Assembly: GCF_000982955.1 (NCBI RefSeq) | Contig: NZ_KQ058760.1 | Location: forward strand, 1-50,397 | DNA: 50,397 bases | Direction of reading: 5' to 3' | Source of the DNA: Micromonospora sp. HK10 | GTDB lineage: Bacteria; Actinomycetota; Actinomycetes; Mycobacteriales; Micromonosporaceae | In this document: positions 9,115 to 16,325 of the stretch, in pieces | Position numbering within the stretch: the stretch's first letter is position 1 | How the letters are laid out: the number at the start of each line of letters is the position of its first letter | Translations under genes and position numbers: made by a program | Notes under the pieces: generated by a model | Told to the model about the DNA's origin: nothing | The model's database searches: none | The model's input: the letters and a program-made list of their open reading frames with translations, nothing else

Positions 9115-9885
9115 TCAGGGCGTCGGGTCGTACCGGTCGCCGACGAGGTCCCAGGCCCGGACACCGCCCACGATTCCGGCCGTGTTGGGCACCACCACGA
9201 CGTCGTCGCCCATCCGGGCGAGCTGTTCCGGCCGGATCAGCCGGGAGTTGCCGCCGCCCAGGTATAGCCGGTCCCACCGGAAGACCGGCCGCAGCCCGTC
9301 GACCACCTGCCGGATCCGCCGGGACCAGAACGCGTCACCGAGCCGCCGGCGTTCCGGCTCGCCCACGTACTTGTCGTAGGTGGTGTTCCAGCGCACCGGC
9401 GCGTGCGACAGCTCCAGGTGCGGGGCGAGCACCCCGCCGTCGAAGAGCGCGCTGCCCAGCCCGGTGCCGAGGGTCAGCACCAGTTCGCAGCCGGTCCCCG
9501 CGACCACCCCGGCGCCGTGCACCTCGGCGTCGTTGAGCACCAGCGCCGGCACCCCGAACGCGTCGGCGAGGGCGGTCCGCGCGTCGTAGCCGGACCATTC
9601 GGCGAGCAGCGCCGGATCAACCTTGCTGCGCGGCCCGGACCGGGTCACGTAGTGCGGGGTGGCCACCACCACGCCGTGCCGGATCATGCCGGGCATGCCG
9701 ACCGTGAGCCGGTCCGCCGTGGGCAGCCGGCCGCCCAGGTCCAGCAGCGTTTTGACGAAGAGCGCGGGCGGCAGGGGGTACGGCGTGGGGACGCGCAGCG
9801 GTCGGGCCCGCATGGTCCCCGCGGCGTCCAGCACGGAAGCCTTGATCCCGCCGCCACCGCAGTCGATCGCCAGAGTGGTCACCAC
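9115..9885 (-). CDS. ROK-family kinase (polyphosphate glucokinase-like)
   Basis: 256 residues with the actin-like ATPase fold of ROK sugar kinases: phosphate-1 motif IDCGGGGIK at 7-15 (usually DxGGT; here the Thr is Gly), a candidate catalytic D119 in LVLNDAE, and the phosphate-2 motif LTLGTGLGSAL at about 138-148. It lacks the ROK zinc cysteines and has the length of polyphosphate/ATP glucokinases. It probably phosphorylates a hexose in the cytosol, but the Thr-to-Gly change leaves substrate and phosphoryl donor open. It is divergent from the ABC-F gene, with an 89-bp shared upstream region. Confidence 0.75.
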   Translation of the reverse strand: MVTTLAIDCGGGGIKASVLDAAGTMRARPLRVPTPYPLPPALFVKTLLDLGGRLPTADRLTVGMPGMIRHGVVVATPHYVTRSGPRSKVDPALLAEWSGYDARTALADAFGVPALVLNDAEVHGAGVVAGTGCELVLTLGTGLGSALFDGGVLAPHLELSHAPVRWNTTYDKYVGEPERRRLGDAFWSRRIRQVVDGLRPVFRWDRLYLGGGNSRLIRPEQLARMGDDVVVVPNTAGIVGGVRAWDLVGDRYDPTP

Positions 9886-9974
9886 GGCTGTGAGTCTCCC
9901 TCACCCGGGTTGCTCGCAGCGCCCCGGTTATCCGATTCGCCGCGGGCCGCCCCGGCGGTAGTCTCGATCTCCTG

Positions 9975-11612
9975 ATGAGCGCCACACTGATCGCCAAGGA
10001 CCTCACCGCTGGGCACGGCGACCGCCTCCTCTTCACCGACCTGGACCTGGTCGTCGCCCCCGGCGACGTGATCGGGCTGGTCGGGGTGAACGGCGCCGGC
10101 AAGTCCACGCTGCTGCGTACGCTCGCCGGGCTCCAGCCGCTGGAGCAGGGCTCGGTGGCGTTGAACCCGCCCGCCGCCACCGTCGGCTACCTGCCGCAGG
10201 AGCCGGAGCGGCGGCCCGGCGAGACGGTCCGCGACTTCCTGGCCCGGCGTACCGGGGTGAACGCGGCGCAGTCCGCGCTCGACGCCGCCACCGGGGCGCT
10301 GACCGCCGGCGCCGCGGGCGCCGACGACGCGTACGCCACCGCGCTGGAGCGCTGGCTGGACCTGGGCGGCGCGGATCTGGACGAGCGGGCCGAGCAGGTC
10401 GCCGCCGAGCTGGGCCTCACCGTCGACCTGGACCACCCGATGACCGGCCTCTCCGGCGGCCAGGCGGCCCGGGCCGGGCTCGCCTCGCTGCTGCTCAGCC
10501 GCTACGACATCTTCCTGCTCGACGAGCCCACCAACGACCTGGACCTGGCCGGGCTGGACCGGCTGGAACGCTTCGTCACCGGGCTGCGCGCCGGGACCGT
10601 GCTGGTCAGCCACGACCGGGAGTTCCTGACCCGCACGGTCACCCGGGTGCTGGAGCTGGACCTGCACCAGGGCCGGGTCAACCACTTCGGCGGTGGCTAC
10701 GCGGCCTACCTGGAGGAGCGCGAGGTGGCCCGCCGGCACGCCCGCGAGGAGTACGAGGAGTACGCCGACACCCGGGCCGGCCTGGAGGCGCGGGCCAGGA
10801 TGCAGCGGGCCTGGATGGAGAAGGGCGTGAAGAACGCCCGGCGCAAGGCCACCGACAACGACAAGGTCGGCCGCAAGTTCCGGGCCGAGTCCACCGAGAA
10901 GCAGGCGGCCAAGGCCAAGCAGACCGCGCGGCTGATCGAGCGGCTGGAGGTGGTCGAGGAGCCCCGCCGGGAGTGGGAGCTGCGGATGGAGATCGCCGCC
11001 GCGCCCCGCGCCGGCGCCGTGGTGGCCTCGCTGCGCGGTGCGGTGGTACGCCGCGGCGGCTTCACCCTCGGCCCGGTGGACCTCCAGATCGACTGGGCGG
11101 ACCGGGTGGCGATCACCGGGACGAACGGCTCCGGCAAGAGCACCCTGCTCGCCGCGCTGCTCGGCCGGCTGCCGCTGGACGAGGGGCACGCGGCGCTCGG
11201 CCCCGGGGTGGTGGTCGGCGAGGTCGACCAGGCCCGCGGGCTCTTCCTCGGCGATCAGCCCCTGCTGGACGCCTTCGGCGCCGCCGTACCGGAGCTGGCC
11301 CCGGCCGATGTGCGGACGCTGCTGGCCAAGTTCGGCCTGCGGGCCGACCACGTGCTGCGGCCGGCGGCGACCCTCTCTCCCGGCGAGCGGACCCGCGCCG
11401 CGCTGGCCCTGCTCCAGGGGCGCGGGGTGAACCTGCTGGTGCTGGACGAGCCGACCAACCACCTGGACCTGCCGGCGATCGAGCAGCTGGAATCGGCGCT
11501 GGCCGGCTTTCCGGGGACGCTGCTGCTGGTCACCCACGACCGGCGGATGCTGGACACGGTGAGCGTGAACCGGCGGCTGCGCGTCACCGACGGGCGGATC
11601 GCCGAGGGCTGA
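9975..11612 (+). CDS. ABC-F family ATPase
   Basis: 545 residues with two ABC domains and no membrane segment. Domain 1: Walker A GVNGAGKST about 37-45, signature LSGGQ about 159, Walker B FLLDEPTNDLD. A charged linker (about 245-340) follows. Domain 2: Walker A GTNGSGKST about 383-391, signature LSPGE, Walker B LVLDEPTNHLD. ABC-F proteins act on ribosomes in translation or antibiotic protection. The short interdomain linker and lack of neighbouring resistance genes fit a housekeeping paralogue, but a resistance role cannot be excluded. The start has no ribosome-binding site; a TAGTCT hexamer lies 10 nt before the ATG. Confidence 0.9.
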   Translation: MSATLIAKDLTAGHGDRLLFTDLDLVVAPGDVIGLVGVNGAGKSTLLRTLAGLQPLEQGSVALNPPAATVGYLPQEPERRPGETVRDFLARRTGVNAAQSALDAATGALTAGAAGADDAYATALERWLDLGGADLDERAEQVAAELGLTVDLDHPMTGLSGGQAARAGLASLLLSRYDIFLLDEPTNDLDLAGLDRLERFVTGLRAGTVLVSHDREFLTRTVTRVLELDLHQGRVNHFGGGYAAYLEEREVARRHAREEYEEYADTRAGLEARARMQRAWMEKGVKNARRKATDNDKVGRKFRAESTEKQAAKAKQTARLIERLEVVEEPRREWELRMEIAAAPRAGAVVASLRGAVVRRGGFTLGPVDLQIDWADRVAITGTNGSGKSTLLAALLGRLPLDEGHAALGPGVVVGEVDQARGLFLGDQPLLDAFGAAVPELAPADVRTLLAKFGLRADHVLRPAATLSPGERTRAALALLQGRGVNLLVLDEPTNHLDLPAIEQLESALAGFPGTLLLVTHDRRMLDTVSVNRRLRVTDGRIAEG

Positions 11613-11638
11613 GCCGTGCCGACCGGGTCGCGCCGGGT

Positions 11639-11644
11639 GAGAAT
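11639..11644 (+). promoter_or_regulatory. -10-like hexamer GAGAAT 6 nt before a start codon
   Basis: GAGAAT ends exactly 6 nt before the ATG at 11651 and there is no ribosome-binding site. This spacing would put transcription start at or next to the start codon, as in leaderless actinobacterial mRNAs (inference). Confidence 0.35.
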
Positions 11645-11650
11645 GACGCC

Positions 11651-11971
11651 ATGCTCAAGTGGGAGTACGCGCTGCTGGTCCGCCGCCGCCAGCCGGCCAC
11701 CACCGACCTCGGCTGGGAGGTCGTCTTCATCTGGTACGGCCCGGACGGCTCGATGGTCGACGTCACCCCGTACGGGGACACCGCGCTGGCCCACCTGAAC
11801 CGGGCCGGTGACCAGGGTTGGGAGCTGGTCGCGATGAGCGAGGACCCGTCCCTGCCGGGCAACAACGAGTTGCACCGGTACCACCTCAAGCGGCCGAAGG
11901 CACCGGCTCCCCAGCCGCGCCAGCGGATGCGCGGTGCGGGCCGGACCGCCCGCCGCACCATCGCCGGCTGA
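11651..11971 (+). CDS. Hypothetical protein (106 aa)
   Basis: A small cytoplasmic protein beginning MLKWEYALLVRR. It has a pattern seen in short actinobacterial proteins of unknown function: a strand with WEYALL, then LGWEVVFIWYGPDGS, then LNRAGDQGWELVAMSED, and finally a basic, Arg-rich tail. The GDQGWELV segment resembles DUF4177-type proteins, which have alternating WEY and GWEL motifs. I assign it there with modest confidence; no function is known. The final codons and stop are the first copy of a 33-bp direct repeat that continues after the gene. Confidence 0.65.
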   Translation: MLKWEYALLVRRRQPATTDLGWEVVFIWYGPDGSMVDVTPYGDTALAHLNRAGDQGWELVAMSEDPSLPGNNELHRYHLKRPKAPAPQPRQRMRGAGRTARRTIAG

Positions 11972-12069
11972 CCCGGACCACCCGCCCGCACCACCGCCGG
12001 CTGACCCGGAGCGCCCGCCCCCGTCGCCGGCTGACCCGGACCGCCCGCCCGGTCGCCGGCTGACCCGGC
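11958..12069 (+). repeat. Direct repeats of about 30-33 bp running through a stop codon
   Basis: Four imperfect copies of a unit containing GTCGCCGGCTGACCCGGA followed by CCGCCCGCC. The first copy includes the last codons and TGA of the upstream 106-aa gene; the fourth is partial. The copies decay toward the 3' side. Confidence 0.75.
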
Positions 12070-12254
12070 GCAGCAAGCGGACCGCCAGGCCGCGCGGTGG
12101 CCGCGCAACGCGCAGCGTCCCCGAGCGCGCACGCGTGCTGAGCCCACCCCCAGTTCGGCCCGGAAGTCGGCCCAGCCGGCGCCAGGCGCGCGGTAGCGCG
12201 GCGTTGTCCCGGCCAGCCCTCACGCCCGGGCGCGTCCCCTCCTGACCGACACAC

Positions 12255-12316
12255 CGCTCATGAGCGATATGCCTCTCCGGCATGAATATGCCGGAGAGGC
12301 ATATTCATCTCTGGCA
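12255..12316. repeat. Chain of overlapping palindromes
   Basis: Three structures run on without gaps. CGCTCATGAGCG (12255-12266) is a perfect 12-bp palindrome. ATATGCCTCTCCGGCAT (12267-12283) pairs perfectly with 12288-12304 across a GAAT loop. ATGAATATGCC (12282-12292) pairs perfectly with 12298-12308, so the second and third stems compete for the same bases. A further partial GGCATG follows. The AT-richer composition differs from the flanks. It could be a multi-site operator, a switchable RNA structure or a small palindromic mobile repeat. Confidence 0.75.
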
Positions 12317-12332
12317 TGTCACCGGCCCACGG

Positions 12333-12635
12333 ACCGCGATCGCTCACCGGCGGGCGATAAGAGCCACCCCACAGCCGCGGCCCGGCTTTCGAACCGCGAC
12401 CGCACAGCGGCAGGCGACACGGGCCACCCGCAGCCACGGCCCCCGCCCCCGAACCGCGACCGCACAGCGGCAGGCGACAAGAGCCACCCCGCAGCCACGG
12501 CTCCCGCTCCCCAACCGCGACCGCACAGCGGCAGGCGACAAGAGCCACCCCGCAGCCACGGCCCCGGCTCGCTGGCCGTGGCCGCACAGCGGCAGGCGAC
12601 TGGGGTCACTGCGCAGCCGCGGCCTGCGGGGCAGG
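12333..12635. repeat. Five-copy 60-61 bp tandem repeat
   Basis: Units begin at 12333, 12393, 12453, 12514 and 12575 (60, 60, 61 and 61 bp apart). The core reads ACCGCGACCGCACAGCGGC, then AGGCGAC and GAGCCACCCCGCAGCCACGG. Units 3 and 4 are nearly identical; the first and last are most diverged. Each core has a short CCGC-ACA-GCGG stem. There are no variable spacers, so it is not a CRISPR array. It ends about 50 bp before the methyltransferase start. All frames are open through it, which creates spurious ORFs. Confidence 0.85.
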
Positions 12636-12685
12636 GCAGGCATACCGGGCGGCGATCCGGGTATCGCGCCGCCCGGAGGTGGCGC

Positions 12686-13411
12686 ATGGTGGTGATGGCG
12701 CATTCGGCACCGTCGGCCGAGCGGCTGGCCGTGGCCGACGGGTTCCTCGCCGACGCGTGGGCGGACCTGGCCGCGCACGACGACCGGGTGCGCGGCCTCG
12801 GCGTCGAGGTGCGCTTCGACCGGGGCGTCGCGCACCTCAGTGGCGAGGTCACCGACCCGGCCGAGCTGCGGCTGGTCCGGGATCTGGTGGGTCGTCTCGC
12901 CGGCGTGCTGGGCGTGTGGTGCCGGGTGGGTGTGGCCGGGCGGGCGCCGGTGGTGGTGGACCTGGGTTGCGGGGCGACCAAGCAGTGGCCGGGCAACCTG
13001 GGGCTGGACATCTATCCGGCGCCGGGGGTGAATGCCGTGGCCGACCTTTCTGGCTCGCTACCCCTGGCCGACGACTCGGTCGACGTCTTCTTCGCGGTGC
13101 ACATCCTGGAGCACCTGATCGACTTCCTGCCGCTGCTCGACGACTGCCACCGGGCGCTCCGGCCGGGCGGTGTGCTGCACGTGATGAGCCCCTGGTGGCG
13201 GCACGTCAACGCGGTGGCCGACCCGACCCACGTGCGGCTGCTGGACGTGCAGACCGTCAAGGGCATCTGCGGTCAGCGCCCGCCGGGCACGCCGCGCTGG
13301 TACCCGCTGCACGTCGGCTGCGACGGTGCCTCCATCTTCGCCGACCTCACTCCCCTCCCGCCCGACGCCCCACCCCCGTCCAAGGCCCACCTGGCCCGCT
13401 TCTTCGACTAA
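12686..13411 (+). CDS. BON-domain / SAM-dependent methyltransferase fusion
   Basis: 241 residues from the ATG preceded by GGAGG at 6 nt; the frame is open far upstream through the repeats, but nothing protein-like is encoded there. Residues about 10-85 resemble a BON domain (VEVRFDRGVAHLSGEV, then a VRDLVGRLAGVLGV helix). From about 88 comes a class I methyltransferase core: motif I VVDLGCGATKQ, acidic LGLDIYP, LPLADDSVDVFFAVHILEHL, and RALRPGGVLHV. Methyltransferases with the GCGxxKxxG start and HxLEHL motif are often involved in glycan or lipid modification, but no substrate can be named. Joining to a BON domain, usually a membrane- or lipid-associated module, is unusual. Confidence 0.75.
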   Translation: MVVMAHSAPSAERLAVADGFLADAWADLAAHDDRVRGLGVEVRFDRGVAHLSGEVTDPAELRLVRDLVGRLAGVLGVWCRVGVAGRAPVVVDLGCGATKQWPGNLGLDIYPAPGVNAVADLSGSLPLADDSVDVFFAVHILEHLIDFLPLLDDCHRALRPGGVLHVMSPWWRHVNAVADPTHVRLLDVQTVKGICGQRPPGTPRWYPLHVGCDGASIFADLTPLPPDAPPPSKAHLARFFD

Positions 13412-13455
13412 CCCCACCCCACCCACCTGTCGCCCACCGCCGCACCCCCCTTCGC

Positions 13456-13517
13456 CGTTGATCATGAAGTTATTGACGCCCGGGAGATCATGTGCGCCAA
13501 CAACCTCAGGATCAACG
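13456..13517. repeat. 62-bp imperfect intergenic palindrome
   Basis: Two 24-bp arms (13456-13479 and 13494-13517) pair at 20 of 24 positions, with mismatches spaced every four bases. The outer ends are CGTTGATC and GATCAACG, with a 14-bp centre. It lies between the convergent methyltransferase and LacI genes. From memory, very similar GTTGATCATGAAGTT palindromes recur between genes in Micromonosporaceae; a genome search would confirm this. It could serve as a bidirectional terminator. Confidence 0.75.
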
Positions 13518-13541
13518 AGGCGGGCCGGGGGGCGGGAAGAG

Positions 13542-13585
13542 CGGGGAGCGCGGGGAGAACGGGGAGAACGGGGAGAACGGCGAGC
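13542..13585. repeat. Purine-rich 9-bp tandem repeat
   Basis: About five copies of a CGGGGAGAA-like unit, with CGGGGAGCG and CGGCGAGCG variants at the ends. The strand is strongly purine-biased. It lies just downstream of the LacI-family stop on the opposite strand. Confidence 0.6.
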
Positions 13586-13616
13586 GCAGGGAGGGAGAAC
13601 GCGAGGGCGGGCGGGG

Positions 13617-14627
13617 TCAGGGGTGGGCGGGGGCGGATTCGCGGAGGGCGAGGCGGTGCGGGGCGACCAGCTCGCGGGGCGGGGCGTCCCGATCGCCGTC
13701 GAGGCGGCCGGCGAGCAGTTCGACGGCGAGGCGGGCGATCCGCTCCTTGTCCGGGGCGACCGTGGTCAGGGTGGGGATGGAGAAGCGGCCGTCCTCGATG
13801 TCGTCGAAGCCGGCCACCGCCACGTCGGCGGGCACCCGTAGGCCGGCCTCGTGCAGGGCGCGCAGGGCGCCCAGGGCGAGGGTGTCGTTGAAGCAGAAGA
13901 CGGCGTCGGGGCGTACGCCGGTGGCCAGCAGGTGCCGGATGGCGGCGGCGCCGTCCGCGCGGTGCCAGGCCGGCGCGGGCGCCACCAGGCGCTCGTCGTA
14001 ACCGATGCCGGCGTCGGTCAGCGCCTCGGCGTAGCCGGCCAGGCGGAGCCGGGCGCTGGCCCCCTCGGCGGTGCGCTGCGAGCCGATGGCGGCGATCCGG
14101 CGGCGGCCGAGGCTGATCAGGTGGGCGGTGGTCTCCCGGGCGGCGGCCACGTTGTCGACCATCACGTGGTCGGCCGGCGCGTGGTCGACGCGCTCGCCGA
14201 GCAGCACCATCGGCGTGCCGTGCAGCCCGGTCAGGTCGTCGGCGCTGAGTGCGAGCGGGCTGAAGATGAGCCCGTCGATCAGGTGGTCGCCGATCCCCCT
14301 GGCGGCCTTCCGCTCCTGCTCGGGGCCGCCGCCGGTCTGGTCGATCAACACCGTCCAGCCGTGGTCGGCGGCGGCGCTGACCACGTGTCGGGCCAGCTCG
14401 GCGAAGTACGGGATGTCCAGCTCGGGCACGGCCAGGGCGATCACGCCGGTCCGGCCCTTGCGCAGGTTGCGCGCGGACAGGTTGGGCCGGTAGTTCAGCT
14501 CGGCGATGGCCTGCTCGACCCGGGCCCGGGTGTCCGGCCGGACGTGCTGGTAGCCGTTCACCACGTTGGAGACGGTCTTCACCGACACTCCGGCCCGTTC
14601 CGCGACGTCCTTGAGCCTGTGCCGCAC
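13617..14627 (-). CDS. LacI-family regulator of arabinose-polymer use
   Basis: 336 residues from the GTG preceded by GGAGGG at 7 nt; an ATG 33 nt upstream lacks a site. An N-terminal LacI helix-turn-helix (RLKDVAERAGVSVKTVSNVVNG) and hinge (NYRPNLSARNLRKGRTG) are followed by a periplasmic-binding-type effector domain (VIALAVPELDIPYFAEL to the end). It is divergently transcribed from the GH51 operon across a 149-bp gap that carries two adjacent operator-like sites, so it probably represses that operon and itself until an arabinose-containing sugar binds. The ligand is inferred from the neighbours. Confidence 0.9.
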   Translation of the reverse strand: MRHRLKDVAERAGVSVKTVSNVVNGYQHVRPDTRARVEQAIAELNYRPNLSARNLRKGRTGVIALAVPELDIPYFAELARHVVSAAADHGWTVLIDQTGGGPEQERKAARGIGDHLIDGLIFSPLALSADDLTGLHGTPMVLLGERVDHAPADHVMVDNVAAARETTAHLISLGRRRIAAIGSQRTAEGASARLRLAGYAEALTDAGIGYDERLVAPAPAWHRADGAAAIRHLLATGVRPDAVFCFNDTLALGALRALHEAGLRVPADVAVAGFDDIEDGRFSIPTLTTVAPDKERIARLAVELLAGRLDGDRDAPPRELVAPHRLALRESAPAHP

Positions 14628-14692
14628 TGAGCTTCCCTCCGGGTGGCTGCTGCGCCGCACTCTACCGCGTCACGACGATATAACGACCCCTT

Positions 14693-14716
14693 TACATCGT
14701 TGCTTACAACGTTGTA
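14693..14716. promoter_or_regulatory. Tandem LacI-type operator candidates
   Basis: TACATCGTTGCT (14693-14704) directly abuts TACAACGTTGTA (14705-14716). The second is a perfect 12-bp palindrome with the central CG typical of LacI/GalR operators; the first matches it at 9 of 12 positions. They lie in the divergent region between the LacI gene and the GH51 gene. Confidence 0.65.
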
Positions 14717-14776
14717 GAAACCAGGGACACCCGGTGGCCCAGCTCACCGAGCCAGTACCGAGGAGAGGGTGGCACC

Positions 14777-16288
14777 GTGCCCGACGCGCAGTTGACGATC
14801 GACCCGGCGTTCCGGATCGGGCCGGCGGACCGCCGGCTCTTCGGTTCCTTTGTGGAGCACATGGGGCGTTGCGTCTACGGCGGCATCTACGAGCCCGGGC
14901 ACCCCACCGCCGACCCGCACGGCTTCCGCCGGGACGTGCTGGAACTGACCCGGGAGCTGGGCGTCTCGGTGGTCCGCTACCCCGGCGGCAACTTCGTCTC
15001 CGGCTACCGCTGGGAGGACGGCATCGGACCGGTCGGCGACCGGCCCCGCCGGCTCGACCTGGCCTGGAAGACGATCGAGACCAACGCCTTCGGGCTGGAC
15101 GAGTTCATGAGCTGGGCGGCCGAGGCCGGGGTCGAGCCGATGATGGCGGTCAACCTGGGCACCCGGGGCGTCCAGGAGGCCTGCGACCTGCTCGAGTACG
15201 CCAACCACCCGGGCGGCACGCAGCTGTCCGACCTGCGCCGCAAGCACGGCGCCGAGCAGCCGTACGGGGTGCGGCTGTGGTGCCTCGGCAACGAACTGGA
15301 CGGGCCATGGCAGGTCGGCCACAAAACCGCCGAGGAGTACGGCCGGCTCGCCGCCGAGACGGCCCGCGCCATGAAGCTGGTCGACCCCTCGATCAGCCTG
15401 GTCGCCTGCGGCAGCTCCAACCGGGGGATGCCGACCTTCGCCTCCTGGGAGGCGACCGTGCTGGAACACACCTACGAGCACGTCGACTACATCTCCGCCC
15501 ACACCTACTACGACCCCTCGGACGGCGACCGGGCCAGCATCCTCGCCTCCGCCGTGGACATGGACGCCTTCATCACCGAGGTGACGGCCACCGCCGATCA
15601 CGTCGGGGCCAAGCTGCGGCAGCGGCGCCGGCTGAAGATCTCCTTCGACGAGTGGAACGTCTGGTACCAGTCCCGCATGCAGGCCGACCTGGACCGGCGC
15701 GGCTGGGTGGAGGCGCCGGCCCTGATCGAGGACGACTTCACCGCCGTCGACGCGGTCGTGGTCGGCGACCTCCTGATCACCCTGCTCCGGCACGCCGACC
15801 GGGTCGGCGTGGCCTGCCAGGCGCAGCTCGCCAACGTGATCGCCCCGATCCGGACCCGCGACGGCGGCCCCGCCTGGCGGCAGAGCATCTTCCACCCGTT
15901 CGCCCTCACCGCCCGGCACGCCCGGGGCACCGTGCTGCGCACCGAGCCGGTCGGCCCGACCTACGAGACGAAGCGGTACGGCGACGTGCCGGTGCTGGAC
16001 ACCGTCGCCGTGCACGACGAGGAGACCGGCGACCTGGCCGTCTTCGCGGTCAACCGGGGCCAGCGGGACCTCCCGCTCGACCTCGACCTGCGCGGGCTGC
16101 CCGGCCTGCGCGCCGTCGCGCACACCACCCTCACCGCCGGGGCCGACCCGGCGGCCCGGAACACCGAGGCGGAGCCCGCCCGGGTGACGCCCCGGGAACT
16201 CACCACCCCCACCCTCGACGGCGGCCGGTGCTCCGTGGCGCTGCCCGCCTGCTCCTGGAACCTGCTGCGGTTCGCGCCTCAGCCGTGA
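14777..16288 (+). CDS. Alpha-L-arabinofuranosidase, GH51
   Basis: 503 residues, the normal length for an intracellular GH51 enzyme. The acid/base E173 lies in LGNELDGPW and the nucleophile E292 in ISFDEWNVW; the N-terminal FVEHMGRCVYGGIYEP and RYPGGNFVSGY motifs are family hallmarks. A TIM barrel is followed by a beta-sandwich C-terminus. There is no signal peptide, so it acts on imported arabino-oligosaccharides in the cytosol. The GTG start is preceded by GAGGAGAGGG. It is first in an operon with a binding protein, two permeases and a GH43 lipoprotein. Confidence 0.95.
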   Translation: MPDAQLTIDPAFRIGPADRRLFGSFVEHMGRCVYGGIYEPGHPTADPHGFRRDVLELTRELGVSVVRYPGGNFVSGYRWEDGIGPVGDRPRRLDLAWKTIETNAFGLDEFMSWAAEAGVEPMMAVNLGTRGVQEACDLLEYANHPGGTQLSDLRRKHGAEQPYGVRLWCLGNELDGPWQVGHKTAEEYGRLAAETARAMKLVDPSISLVACGSSNRGMPTFASWEATVLEHTYEHVDYISAHTYYDPSDGDRASILASAVDMDAFITEVTATADHVGAKLRQRRRLKISFDEWNVWYQSRMQADLDRRGWVEAPALIEDDFTAVDAVVVGDLLITLLRHADRVGVACQAQLANVIAPIRTRDGGPAWRQSIFHPFALTARHARGTVLRTEPVGPTYETKRYGDVPVLDTVAVHDEETGDLAVFAVNRGQRDLPLDLDLRGLPGLRAVAHTTLTAGADPAARNTEAEPARVTPRELTTPTLDGGRCSVALPACSWNLLRFAPQP

Positions 16289-16325
16289 CCAGGCAATACC
16301 GCATCCCGTCCCCCAAGGAGTAAGC

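Noticed and set aside
12258..12587. Minus-strand ORFs through the 60-bp repeats
   Set aside because: Products are repeats of one Arg/Ala/Cys-rich motif created by the tandem DNA; no start signal or family match.
12333..12635. CRISPR array
   Set aside because: Units are continuous 60-61 bp tandem copies with no alternating spacers, and no cas gene is present.
12260..13411. A longer methyltransferase starting within the palindromes and repeats (383 aa)
   Set aside because: The added 142 residues are repeat-encoded and not protein-like; a strong ribosome-binding site sits before the ATG at 12686.
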